DNA from: Beta vulgaris subsp. vulgaris
Taxonomy: Eukaryota > Streptophyta > Magnoliopsida > Caryophyllales > Amaranthaceae
DNA length: 64,000 bases
Assembly: GCF_026745355.1 (NCBI RefSeq)
Contig: NC_079202.1
Span: forward strand, 34,285,508-34,349,507
Direction: 5' to 3'
The notes under the pieces were generated by a model. The model was not told the DNA's origin and made no database searches. It was given only the letters and a program-made list of their open reading frames with translations. Every line of letters begins with the position of its first letter. Positions within the stretch are counted from its first letter, which is position 1. A program made the translations under genes and the position numbers. Below, one piece after another: positions 1-12,246 of the stretch.

Positions 1-2466
1 TGCATCTGATAGTTAGCCTTAGTTGCTAGGTTAGATTGAATAAGAATCGTGCGGCCGGCTTGAGATAAAGAATTGGCTTTCCACTTGGAGAGCTGAACTT
101 GGACCTTTTCCTGAATATCCCCAAAAGTGTTATTTGTAACCTTACTATCAATAATGGGACAACCCAAATATTTACCCAAAGATCGAGCTTCACCCATACG
201 AAGAATAGAAGCAAAGGAAGCTGCAAGATTAGGCTCAGTATTGGGAGAACACTGATAAGCTGACTTATTATAATTAACTAACTGACCAGACATTCTACAG
301 TAACTATCCAGGATTCCCTTGATTTCATTACAACTATCAATAGAAGCTTTTGCAAAAATCATAGTGTCATCTGCAAACGTTAGAAAAGGAATTTTAACAC
401 GAGAGTGACCCAAAGAGACACCTACTAGTTTAGCCCCCTCTCTGCTAGCTGAGTGAAGTTGCCTCGCAAGAATTTCTGGACACAGAATAAAGATATAAGG
501 AGAAAGCGGGTCCCCCTGACGGATCCCCCTAGAAGGATAGAACACATCTCCAGGGATCCCATTAACAAGAACAGAGAATGAAACTGAGGAAATACATTCC
601 TTCATCCAGCCAACCCATCGGTCACAAAAACCTAATTTCTTAAACACTGCAAAGATAAAGCTCCATTCTAGTCGATCATAAGCTTTTTCCATATCTAATT
701 TAATAGCTAACCACCCTTGTTTCCCTGATTTCTTCTTAAAAGAATGAAACACTTCATGATCTAGTAATACATTATCTTGAATAAGTCTTTCAGGGACAAA
801 AGCACCCTGCATAGGATGAATAATTTTTCCTAATACATTTTTCAACCTCGAAGCCATAATCTTAGCAATAACTTTGTAGATTGTAGAACAAAGACTTATA
901 GGACGAAACTGATTCGGATTGGAAGGAGCTTCCACTTTAGGGATTAAAGTAATAAAGGTGTGATTGACTTCTTTTAAAAGCTTCCCTGAAAAGAAAAAAG
1001 CTCTTACTGCATTACAGACCGAATTACCTACTAGAGACCAATACTTTTGGAAAAAATATGGCGGGAAACCATCTGGGCCCGGGGCTTTGTCAGGAGCTAA
1101 CTCAAAAACAACGATTTTTATTTCGTCGACACTAATCTCAGAACAAAGATTCAGATTATCCTCCTCTGAGATGATAGCCTCTAACAGAGAGAAGTCTATA
1201 TTTGCATCAAAATCACACTCTTGATTAGACGTAAACCGTTGTACAAAAGCATTTGTAAAACAATTTTCAAGTTGCTTTGGATCCGATAAAGAAACACCAT
1301 TATCATCCTCAATGGAAGATATTATATTTCGATTTCTTCTAATTGACGCACAAGCATGATAATACTTAGTATTTGAATCACTAAGCTTGAGATGATTTGA
1401 TTTTGCTTTAGTCTTCCAATATAATTCTTGGAACTCTAACAGCCTAACCTGTTTCAAAAGAAACTTATTTAATTTGGCAGCAAGATAAGGACAATTGGGA
1501 TTTACCACAAGGTTTTCTTGAATACACTTTAGCTTAGATTCAACCGTTTTTAATTGACGGAGTATATTACCAAATCTGGTCGAAGACCAATTCTTTGCTT
1601 TTTCTTTTAACGACTTACATTTTTTCGTGAAACAGAACATATATGAGCCGTTAGATCTCGTTGACCAAGCCTTTTTAATAATTACTTCAAAATCTTTTCG
1701 AGTAGTTCAAGCTTTATCAAATCTAAAAGGGGGAGATTTCCTACCTTGGAGTATATCTAACTTAACAGATACTTGGCAATGATCTGAGGATGTAAACACA
1801 TGATGTTGTACTTTCACATTAGGGAATAAATTTAAAAAATCTAAATTAGCTACTCCTTTATCTAACCTTTCCATAATATTACCAGGCCCACACCTTTTTT
1901 TTTTTCCAGGTGAAGCCTTGGCCAAAATATGGTAATTCAATACATTCCACTTCCGAAAAGAGTCTATTCATATAATTCAATCTTGCAAATGAAAAGTTCG
2001 CACCTCCTACTTTATCACTACTAGAACTTAATTCATTGAAGTCACCTAATACTATATAAGGCCCTGTTATTCGCAGAATAGTACTAATTAACTCTTCCCA
2101 AAATTGTAATTTGAGATTTTTATTTGGAGGAGCATAAATAAAGATAAGCTTAAAAGAAATATTCATTGCCAACACATTTATATTACAAACCATAAACCGG
2201 TCAAACTTAGCATCAATAGTAAATAGAAATGGATGACTAGGAACATCCTTCCAAAAAACCCACATGCCACCTGCCATTCCAAAAGAAGGGATGAAGTCAT
2301 GATGGTGAAACCCACAAAACCTAGTGAAAGCCTCCGTAGGGGGGGAAGAGGTTTTGGTTTCACAAAGCATCATGACCTGAACATTATTTAACTTACAAAA
2401 AACTTTTACTTCCTCCAACAGTAGAGGTCTTTTACATCCTCTAGCATTCCAAAAACTAATATTCAT
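1..2466 (-). pseudogene. LINE A ORF2: endonuclease plus reverse transcriptase, near-intact, truncated by window edge
   Basis: It starts at the ATG at 2466 with MNISFWNARGCKRP, the usual start of the plant LINE AP-type endonuclease. The endonuclease includes VLGDFNEL and ends in SSDHCQVSVKL. It would make nicks that prime reverse transcription of the element RNA. The frame changes at an 11-T tract (1895-1905). It then meets one TGA at 1707-1709, between KSPPFRFDKA and TTRKDF. From 1706 to position 1 the frame is open for about 568 codons. It holds APDKAPGPDGFPP, IRQGDPLSPYIF and the catalytic FADD (365-376), followed by the start of the post-RT region. Only one homopolymer frameshift and one stop separate this from an intact ORF2 in the visible part. 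The tract length could be a sequencing error. The zinc-finger and any RNase H region lie beyond the window. Confidence 0.88.
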
Positions 2467-2496
2467 AACATGGCAGTGGGAAAGAGAAGAACCTGA

Positions 2497-4162
2497 CTAG
2501 GTCCTTCCCCTCTTCAGGTTGGTTGTAGACGACTCTTCATCTGAATCCATCTTCCTTCTCTTAGCTGAACTAGAAGCTGACATGGAGTCCTTGATACTAG
2601 CCCCTTCAACTCTCATCCCCTCAATCTGCTTAATGATTGAGGTCTCAGAATGGAGAGAGTGAAAGAGCATCTTGCTGAGAAACATAGCCCCCAGATGAAC
2701 ATTTCTTCCAGGAATATGTGTCTCAACAATACCAGATAGGACACCTTCCTCAGCATATAAAACATTCTCATCATCCATGAAACCATCAGCATCAGAATAA
2801 AACCACATTCTAACAGCTCAGCAGGATAAATAACCCTTAAAGAGAAATTGGGGACTTGACAGATTCATCATTGACTAAGGGAGGGAGGAGGGTCATAGCA
2901 CCAGGAGGCACCAGAGCATCATGCTCATACTGCTTAGCAGTAGTACTTACTAGACAACCAGAAGAAGGAGGGATAACTGAAGGCATCACAGACTCACAAT
3001 CATCATCAGAGGAATCCACTTCTATAACAGGGTGGCAACATCACCCCCTTACCTTTCCCAGCCTGAGAAGGCAATGATAAGGCAGCAACTGTAGGATGGA
3101 CTGAACAACAGGTTCTCTAAAGAGATACCAGCACCAGCACAACATTTTTCTTTCCTGTAAATGACTTTCCAGGGAACTTTTTCTTTGGAACAAACTTTTT
3201 GAGGAGTAGCAGAAGAAGAGGAGGTCTAACAATGTGTTTAGGCCTAGCCTCTACCACTAAAGCTTGCTCAGCAGTGGTAAGAGGCTTAGCTAGCCTAGTA
3301 GCACCTTGAATGAACTCAGCAAGCCATTGCTTTTTTGGATGTTTCATTAACATCACTTTACTTCTTTGAGGAGGAGGGATAGAATCAAACAGTCATCAAT
3401 ACTGTGATCATCACAACCACAAAATGAACATCCAACAGAAAAGTCCTCATACCATATAACATAACCACATTTCACACCACCAGCTCTAGTAACTTCAGCA
3501 TATTCCAACAGAGGCTCAGTAATATCTACCCTAACACATGCACGAGCAAATCTTATCTTATGCTTTAAAATTGAACGAGTATCCACTCTAATCAAAGCAC
3601 CTATATTGTTAGCAGCTAACAGATTGGCTATGGAATCAAAGTTAAGCAACTCAGCAGGAAATCTAGGAATCCTTACCCACAAGTCCACATACTTAATTTC
3701 CTCCACATGTGGATCAAAATGAGGCTTCCAGGGGTAAACAACAAACAACTCACCTTGCACATGCCAAGGTCTTTCAGACCATACAAGAAACAAATCACCA
3801 GGATTAGCAAATTTAATCATAACCCAGTTATTACCCATATATAGGTATTCTATATCACCCTTACAGAATTGCCAATCAGCTTTTGTTCTAAACATAATAG
3901 TCCTCAAATCAACAACAGCACCCAACATCTTACCAACTAAACAAGTTTTTGAAAGATCATCAATATCTTGCTTAACTTGAGATAATTCATCTAATATAAT
4001 AGCTTCAGGAAAAGTTGGGGGACCCGGAGGGTCACTTACATACAGAGAAGCAGGACTAGGAGATGGAACTGCAGCCATCTCATCAGGTACCAGAGCACCC
4101 TCAGCAACATTCTGGAACTGGCCATGCTCTTCAGAAAGTAAAGCTTCCTTGAACGATTGCAT
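2497..4162 (-). pseudogene. LINE A ORF1: DUF4283/zinc-knuckle RNA-binding protein, frameshifted
   Basis: The likely start is the ATG at 4162 (MQSFKEALLSEEHG). An upstream in-frame stretch to 4249 is hydrophobic and leader-like, so I prefer the later start. The first 269 codons contain a DUF4283-like region (DWQFCKGDIEYLYMGNNWVM, then YVDLWVRIPRFPAELLNF) and a CxxC-type knuckle (CSFCGCDDHSIDDC). Such proteins bind LINE RNA in the ribonucleoprotein particle. After 3353 the reading frame breaks. Downstream fragments in shifted frames (3356-3117, 3019-2837 and 2808-2497) carry the lysine- and serine-rich C-terminal part, which ends 30 bp before the ORF2 start. The broken frames make it a pseudogene. 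Confidence 0.75.
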
Positions 4163-4960
4163 CCTCACACAAAACCACAACAGAGAGATTAAACTATTGC
4201 CAAACTTTTTTGAATCTAGATATAAAAATATCAATAAGACAAATAGCAATTGACAGAGAAAGAAGAAGTGGATATAACAAAGACTTGCCTTTTATATACC
4301 CAAATTTCTCCGGAAAACCAAAATAAAGAGCTATGAATCCATACCTGAGTAGGGACTTTTCCAATCGCATTAAATGCGAGAACCAAATTAATGGATAAAA
4401 ATCCAATAACATCAAGAAATCTAACTGGAAAGATACAAAAAACACCCCCAAAAACCCCAGATAATGATGAAAAAAGAAACAAAGACATTAAGAATCGCAT
4501 TTAATACACTAGCAGAGAACTGAACCATCACTTCACTCATCTGACAAAACCAACACCTCAACCCTAATTTGAACTTGAAACCCCTAAAAATGAGCCACCT
4601 CAGCCAAAGAAACTGGCAATTAAGGATATAATTAAGCAAACAAGCAAAAAAAACTGCATTTACTGCTTCAATAACACGCCAACTAACTAATTTAGATAAT
4701 CGCAAACCTAATTCAGCCGCAGACCTAGCCCTAATTTGCATAGGGGTAGTCTGTACTTCACCCACTCGCAATTGATTACAGAGGATATTAACTGACTGAA
4801 GAAGAATAATGATTACTCTCAAAATTAAGTCCCAATCAAAGGCTAAGAATTGAAGCGAAAATTTTCGCGGAACTAAGATCGATTTTCTAGGGTTTCTGAT
4901 AGAACTAAGGGGCTGAGGCTGTTGGTTAGAGCTTCTCTCTCTAACTTTCTCTCTCATCTT
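4163..4960 (-). other. LINE A 5' leader region
   Basis: This stretch lies between the abrupt 5' edge of LINE A and its ORF1. It contains an open frame of 178 codons (4957-4421), rich in hydrophobic residues, with no recognisable domain. I read it as untranslated leader because ORF1 with known motifs begins downstream. Confidence 0.45.
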
Positions 4961-5291
4961 TTTCTTTTTTTAGTTAACATTAAGCTTTAGTTTATCAGAG
5001 GGAAATACCAACAACTAAGTATATAAGCACATGATAGTTTACCAAAATGATTTATTGATTTACTCCTAAAAAACCAAAAGAAATCCTAACAAAGTGATTT
5101 ATTTTAATTTTTCAAAAAGGTGCAAGTATCAAATAAGTGGTTTGCTAAATATTAACGGGTTGGACACAAATATGTTTGAGTTTTGATTATTTACTAAATG
5201 ATCTTAGAATTTTTCATTGAGCTTGTTCATTTACCTATCAAATGAGCTATGTCCACATTTGACCGAGGTTGTTCACAAGTAGTACACAAAC
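4961..5291. other. AT-rich spacer, nothing recognised
   Basis: No open frame, repeat or motif that I can support. The stretch ends in the 8-bp sequence acacaaac (5284-5291), which is the left target-site copy of the next element. Confidence 0.5.
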
Positions 5292-5599
5292 TAGAGGTGA
5301 TCATGGGCCGGGTCGCGCCGCGGCCAAAAAAATTTACCCATTGGTCGGGCTGGGCCTAAATTCGGGTCGAATTTTTGTGTCCAAAGCCCGATATTTCGGG
5401 CCTAAGTTAGCGGGCTTTTGTAGGCCAAAACGGGCCGGGCCAAAAAATAGACTAAAAAGTCGTTTTTGGCTTGCCCAAAGCCCGCCTAAAGCCAAAAAAA
5501 TATACGGGCGGCCGGGCCGAGCCCGGCCCGCGGGCCGAAAAATTCTGCCCAAAACCCGGCCAAAAAACGGGCCGGGCCGGGCCAAAATGATCGCCTCTA
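5292..5599. mobile_element. GC-rich non-autonomous hAT-like element with 8-bp TSD
   Basis: The ends are inverted: TAGAGGTGATCAT on the left and, read in reverse complement, TAGAGGCGATCAT on the right (12 of 13 match). They are flanked by acacaaac (5284-5291) and acgcaaac (5600-5607), an 8-bp duplication with one mismatch. TAGRGGYG-type ends with an 8-bp TSD are typical of the hAT superfamily. The 308-bp body is packed with GGGCCGGGC and GGCCAAAA motifs, very different in base composition from its flanks. There is no transposase, so it would need a hAT transposase supplied in trans. Confidence 0.75.
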
Positions 5600-5664
5600 A
5601 CGCAAACATATGAACTCATAGGCAACCTTTGTAGGTAGGAAACAAACACAAACACAGCTAATAC

Positions 5665-5826
5665 TAGGGGTGTTTATGGGTGGTTAACCGTCTCAAAACA
5701 ATATTTCGATTCGGTAATCAAAAGTTTATGTTCGCTCTTTTTGCGAACCTTAACCGTTTAGACGGTTACCGCCTAAGCGGTTAACCGTTTTTCGGCACAG
5801 TTTTTCGGTTAACCATTAACCATTAT
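5665..5826. mobile_element. Fragment of a second hAT-like element (one end only)
   Basis: It starts TAGGGGTGTTTATGGG, a hAT-like end, and continues with repeated GGTTAACCG motifs (about 5679, 5782 and 5808) typical of subterminal transposase-binding repeats. I could not find a matching inverted right end, so the element is probably truncated near 5826. Confidence 0.4.
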
Positions 5827-6176
5827 TTAAGTTATACTATTATATTGTGCATATATTTTAATATCATATATATTCTAAGGTAAAATATATTGTAAAGTAG
5901 ATAATAAATCTATTGGAAAACATAACTAACACGAACATTTCACTTGATTCCCTAATTATAGTGTTTATATTAGTAATAGAGTTTCCAAATAATCACATAC
6001 TTCTTCTTATTATTATTGTAACTTAATAACAAATATTAAAATTAATGTAATTATTTGAAAATGTTTTACAACAATTAAATAGAGAAAAAACTCATCTTGA
6101 TTCTTGGGTCCCTACATGATATCTTATACTCCTAAAAGAGATTAGGCTCAGAAATTGCATAATTAAAATTGGGTAT

Positions 6177-6184
6177 TATAAAGG
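6177..6184 (+). promoter_or_regulatory. Candidate TATA box of the 5-phosphatase gene
   Basis: TATAAAGG lies 124-131 bp upstream of the chosen start codon at 6308. That would give a 5' leader of roughly 90-100 nt. The region between is pyrimidine-rich (TCTCTCTCC), as is common in plant leaders. Position and motif are the only support. Confidence 0.4.
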
Positions 6185-6307
6185 CATAAAAGCGGTTAAT
6201 TTGTGTTGAATTGGACTATTGGTGGTTATCTTCCTCCACCACTTAAAACTTGTATCTCTCTCCTCTATTACTCTAAAAACAATTCTATGGGTCTCTAGTT
6301 CTCCAGG

Positions 6308-9300
6308 ATGCAGCCACGTCACACTCGGCGTCGATCACTTGAGGTACTTCTCTCTCTCCTTTCTCTCTCCTCTTTCTTGCTTAGCTTGAAAGTTGAAATA
6401 GAGCTCATAATTATGGTCAATTTTGAGGTAATTATTCATGAGTTTAAGTCAAATTAAGAAGAAAGAAAAAATAAGAATTGAGATGTGAAAAGTTTGATGA
6501 TTGAAATTGGTAAAACAAAAAAACTGTAGAGAAATGAAGAGAGACGTAGAAGCAATGGCAGTAGTAGAAGTAGTTGGGCTGAAATATGTTGTTTGGGTTG
6601 CACCTGCCTGCAGCTGTTGTGGCCCAGGGTTGTTCTTCGAAAATGGCTCAACATCTCTTCTAAGGATTCTGATTTCAGCGCCGACACTGATGTCGACGAC
6701 ATTGATGATGATGAAGATGACCGCAACGACGATGATGACGAGGACAGCAACAACAACAACAACAACAACAAGGACAGGAATTTCACTGGTGATCTAGAAC
6801 CCGAAGGTACTATGAATTTTATCCAAGGTTTCGGAAATGTATTTAATGCTTATATGTATTTACCTTTCGTAAAGGTAGATTTATACTATAACTTTTTACT
6901 GTCTGTTCTATGAAGGGTGGATGTGACAATCATATTTAATGCTTATTTGGGTAAAAGTGAAATGATATTTATGTGATTATAAAAACCTACCTACATATGG
7001 AAATATTAAGTAATAAATACGAAATATATAAACAGATAAAAAAAACAAAGTATATATTAATAACATCGATCGATCGATATGTGATATTATGATGAATTTG
7101 TAAACGAATTTTATCTTAGCTGATATCTTTATTTAATGCTTACTGTTAGCAATCTTAGCATTTAGGGTTGGTTATATGTAAATCCACTTTTACTCAAAAC
7201 ATCCTTTTCTAGTTAAGTTAACCTTTTCTACTTTGACTGTATTTTTTTTCATTTTATTGATGCGAGATTGAAAAAGTAGGTTGGTACATACTTTCTCCGT
7301 TTCATTTACTCGCTACACTTCTCAATTCACGGGATCTTAGGCAATTTTTGGAGAAAAGAGAGGTAGAGAATAAAAAGAAAAGGGTTCTATGTGAGAGGAG
7401 AGGGATAGAGAGAATTTAGTAATGTGAAATTTCCTACAATAGAAAGTGTAGCGAATATTATGAAACGGAGGAAGTAAATAATTTTCCCATAAGTTCCGGT
7501 TTGGTTTCAAGTACTTCTTCCGTTTTTTATATATTTTTTGTTTCTTTTAGGAAGTTTTAAATTAGATGTTACACATTTATTTTGGGTAATAACTTTTCTC
7601 TATTTTTTTCCTATCACATGTTCACATGAGACTTTTTATTTTTATTTTTTTGTCTCTTTCTCTCTCCTCCAGAAATCGCCTAGTATTCCGTTATTTTGAA
7701 AGTGGAACATGTTAAAAAAAAAAAGACGACGTATTATGATTTCGGGTCTTGTATTACTTGCTACATTGTGGTCTAACACAATTTTTTAAGAGATAACATG
7801 TGCAGAATGTTAGAGACAACTTTATTAGTACAATTAAATGACAAAAAAAAAGATAAAATGGGTTTAAATAAAACGGGAATCACATGCCAAAAAAGTACTT
7901 GTAAGTTGTATCTATTAATTCGGAGTATCTTTGTTAGATGTACCAAGTAAAAATGGTGAGGGAAGAAATGGAAGCAGTATAAAATGGCAAAAGTCTCTGA
8001 GTCCATTGCAGTTACAGCTAATTCACTATATGGAGTTTTGTTGCTCAGATTCTGCAACTCTTGGCTGAGAATTGAGATGGATCGTCCTTTTCACTGTTTT
8101 CACTTTTGGTTAAAAGTGAAAATATGGTCAAAGTTCCCAACTCTTGCCGTCTTATTATATGGACATATGCTTAAAGCTGTCTTGATTAAATGAAACTTAA
8201 ACTAAGTGACAAACATCACCCTGTTAACTGTTAAAGGAAACAGTATAACAAATGATATTCCCTTTTTTTACTGTTCTAAAAGTATAATACCAACTTTTTG
8301 GACATAGGGAGCTCTGTTTGAGGATCATTCCCAAGTATTCAGGTCCTTTTATGGTGTTGGGTATATGTCTGACAACGAGACAAGATAAATTCCAGCGTTT
8401 TAAATAGTAAGGGAAAAAAAACTAATTTGGTAGCATTTAATATGGTTGGTCATGTGTGTAAAATACTCTTAGTAGGTGATGGATGTGACAAGACGGATAA
8501 GACTTTTTCTAATAGATATAGACGCACAATGTGTAGTGCTTGTTTCGCTATGATACAGTGTGTCATGTTAAGATACTGTCCAAAGGTATTCCTTTGTCAA
8601 AGACATGTAAACTACAAAAAAGAAAACACATGTAGATAATTGTTTGTATATACCATAACCTAATTTCTACAGAATTAGGTTTCCTATGTCAACACTCAAC
8701 AGGGTTTTGTTATAGTACACACTATGTATCTCCCAATTAGGGACAATTCACTAGTTAACATTATCCACTAAGTTCCCTTTGTTTAAAACTTGTGTTTGCG
8801 GAAATTCTATCACGCGTTTATTGAAAATGGCGTAGCAATTATTTATTTATATATATATAGTAAAAGTGAAAGAAAACAAACTAAACTGACTTGACTAGGA
8901 AGTTACAAGCCTATAACCAAGAAGGATACTACAACTAGGAAGCTTAAAATATCCTTCACCCTCCTCTTCTCTCAAGTTGTGTGTGCTACTTCTCTTATAG
9001 GTAAGAGACCAGCCTAATACCTCCATGCACCTTACTCAATGATCTCTCACTGCCAATACATGCACCAGCCTGCTACTTCCATGCACCCTACTCAATGATG
9101 GACAACATTAAAACATTGTTTTCCAACAGGCCAAATTGTCCAAGCCACTGTGTGAAACACTGACCCTACAATATCATGGACTACATTAACAATCCCTCCG
9201 TGGTTCCCCTTGCTACTAAGCCGAGGCTCTTCCTGCTTCTATTCCCGCCTTTACTAGTGCAAAGCTCCTCAGATGCCAATAGAATTTGGTGTATGTGGCT

Positions 9301-12215
9301 CTTCGGCACATGTTAAATTTGCACTATTATAGTCCAGTAGATAAGTGAAAACGACGACCATATCAGACAGTGCATCTCACTCTCATTCTTTCTTGGGTTC
9401 TTCATTAGCTTGACATCAATTACACCTTCTCACATGGGAATTCATAGAGACATATTATATGTTTCAGCCCAGACTATTCTTGACTCATTAGCACCACACC
9501 ATGTATGCCGCCTCAGGGAGTCCCTTTTTGGCCTTAAACAGGCCCTTTGTGAGTGTGGTTTACCTCTCCTCTCACCCTGGTCAAGTGTCAATGCTCCAAT
9601 TATGTAGAAATGGATATCCAATTTGTTTGTGAAGAAGGTTTCCCTTGGTCAAGCATGTTACATGTCCGTACTGGCTCATAGCGCGCCAACATCTTTACCA
9701 AGGGTCTCCCTTCCTCTCTATATATGGAGTTTCACCCTTCTCACGTGTGCAGGGGTGTGATAATAGATAAATAAATGTGTAGGTATTTGTGTGATAACAG
9801 GAACATAAATATGTAAATGTTTCTTCATGTTTATCTTTGCTGATGTGTGGGTTGTGTTTTATGTCAATAGGGTTGTGTTTTACACACTGTGTATTCTAAA
9901 ATTCAATGACATCCAATTCACTAATTAGCTCTCACAAATAAGATGCTCAAGAAATTCATAAGACATGGCTAATACGTTGTTACTTCGACATTGAATAATA
10001 TTATGAAATATGAATAATGTCAATGTATTGCATCGTTCCTTTTATGTCTTCTCACACTCAGTACATCTCAATTTCAGACAACCTACCACGATTAAGAAGG
10101 CGAAACTCTGAAACTCATAGGGCACAATACATACATAAAAAAGAAATCAGGTATCTGTTATGTTATTGATATTCTAATCAAATTAGCATAGTGAAAGCTA
10201 TTGTTTCTTTATTGTGGGCAAGGTTTGCTAAGTTCTTTCCTTATGGCTTGTAGAGTATGTGTTGGGACATGGAATGTTGGTGGAAAACATCCTCCTGCTG
10301 ATCTAGATATTGAGGAATGGGTAAACATCAATGATCCGTCTGACATCTATGTTCTAGGGTAAGCATCTGCACAGTAATTGTAATCTTGTTGCTATCTCTC
10401 TGATTTCTTATGATGTTTCTTAGTTTCTTACTATCTTCCTAGAGTTATATAAAGCTACCTTCAGACTACTTGCGTACTATATATCTTATGCTTCTTTTCG
10501 CGACACATAAGTATTTAATTGAAAAGCATGATTTTCTCTCTCCTTGGCTTGCTGTACTAATAATCCTTGGATTGACTCTTTTTTACAGTTGAATATAGAT
10601 TTATATTGATCGCAAGAAATTTTCTTTTATGAAGTTTCCAGGAAATTGTACCACTAAATGCTGGAAACATATTAGGAGCTGAAGATAAGCGACCAATCTT
10701 CGAATGGGAAAATATCATTCGAGATACACTTGGTAGAGTTCCTGCAAAAAAGGGCTATAAAAGCTACAGTGATCCCCCCTCTCCATCAAAGTTCAAGCCG
10801 GCAGATGATGTCCCTGATCTGGAGGATCATATATCACTTGGTTCTGATAGTGAAGGGGAGGAAGAAGTGTATCCTTTGGATGAGGATCCCATTGGATTCT
10901 ATGAAGTAAGGGACAAACTGGTCAGTGGTGATGGAATATTCAAGTATCAGGAAGTTTCAAATGATGAAGGCGAAAAGAATTTAAGGAAGCAATTTTCTTG
11001 TCCAAAGAGGTTGGATAGATTACGCTGCTTTCCATCAGGGAATTTAGTTGATGAATTCATCAAGAATCCAGTGACTATGAAGTTAAACAAAACTCTAAGT
11101 GGAACAGAAAGGATTGGTCTGAGTTGGCCTGAGCCACCCCTCGATTTGTTAGCTCAACGTATTTTGGAGAGACCATATAGTTTTAAGTCCACAAAATCTT
11201 TTAAAAAGGACGAATCATTTAGGGCATACGATTCTTTCAGGATAACTGGTGATAACAAGACACTGTCAGATGCTGCTGCACTTGCAGAACTTGATCTTGA
11301 ATCACTTATACAGCGTAGAAGGAAACCTGAATATGTGAGGATAGCAAGTAAGCAAATGGTTGGAATTTTCCTCACAATATGGGTTCGCAAAGACTTGCGC
11401 AAACATATTCAGAACCTGAAGGTGTCTACTGTTGGTGTTGGTGTAATGGGATATATTGGTAATAAGGTCTGTCTGTTTTCTTTGATTGATCCTTCTTCTT
11501 GTTCATCTTTTCTATTGCCTCCTAACTCAATCTGTGGTTATTAGTGGTGGCTTCATTCTGTTCTTGGAAATGTCTGATAAAGTCATTTATAACTAAATTT
11601 ATGCCGAAATTCAGTTATTCACTCCTCTCGTCTCTTCCATTTGAGACTCTGAATTGTAATAGCATTTGGTGCACAAAAATCTAATCAAGAAGCTTCATTT
11701 ACGAATTTGTTTTTCTTATGTACTCAGTGTTTACCCCATAGTGATGTTACTATAGAACAGATTTAGATGTGTGTCTTTTGCATGTCTCTCTAGTATTGGT
11801 AAGACCATGGTGCTATTGTTTCTTAGAATTAAGATTGCTCCTTTGCATAACCTTCAACTGCTTTGAATCTGCTTGTTCCATGTTCCAGATATATAATCAA
11901 GGATTTAGTTATGTTTTAATGTGTCAAATGGTGATGTTGTTTACAAGCATAGCCTAATGAATTGTCTAAGAGGCTCTTACTCAAGTGGAGTTCTATTGCT
12001 TCTTTTGACCGCTCTCTACTATGTCTATTGAGATTCCGTTTATTTTTTATTTTGGGCTTTTCTATATGGTATTCCCATGGTTCGAATATACGGTTTTAGT
12101 CACGATTTAGGAAACGACTGTGATTTCGTGGGAACAGATATGTTCAACAAGGACCACATCACAGTTTATCATACTTTATTTGCACTATATTATAGAATAA
12201 CTTATATAGCATTTG

Positions 12216-12246
<31 letters not shown>

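Larger units (their letters stand above)
1..4960 (-). mobile_element. LINE A: L1-like non-LTR retrotransposon, 3' end outside window
   Basis: The minus strand carries, in order, a leader (about 4960-4163), an ORF1 with DUF4283-type and zinc-knuckle sequence (4162-2497), and an ORF2 with an endonuclease followed by a reverse transcriptase that runs off the left edge. This order is that of plant L1-clade LINEs. The 3' end and poly(A) tail lie outside the window, so no target-site duplication can be checked. The 5' edge near 4960 is set only by the change to unrelated AT-rich DNA after a pyrimidine-rich stretch. The ORF2 reverse transcriptase part is unusually well preserved; ORF1 is broken. Confidence 0.9.
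6807..10077 (+). other. Intron 2 of the 5-phosphatase gene (3.3 kb)
   Basis: The donor at 6807 (GAAG|GTAC) and the acceptor at 10076-10077 (TTTCAG) enclose 3,271 bp. The intron holds a Stowaway-like MITE and a Copia remnant, which largely explain its length. The rest is AT-rich with no gene that I can support. Confidence 0.8.

Noticed and set aside
4421..4957. 178-codon minus-strand frame as a protein gene
   Set aside because: No domain, hydrophobic throughout, and in the leader position of LINE A.
5269..5613. 114-codon + and 91-codon - frames as genes
   Set aside because: Both lie in the GC-word array of the hAT-like element; the frames are open only because the repeats lack stop codons.
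6501..6797. 98-codon frame as a separate gene
   Set aside because: It overlaps exon 2 of the phosphatase in another frame; the exon frame has conserved residues.
10243..10358. ATG at 10243 (MACRVCVGTWNVGG) as the phosphatase start
   Set aside because: It lies in intron 3, just before the acceptor at 10252-10253; the conserved LRRRNSET exon and upstream exons join in phase without it.
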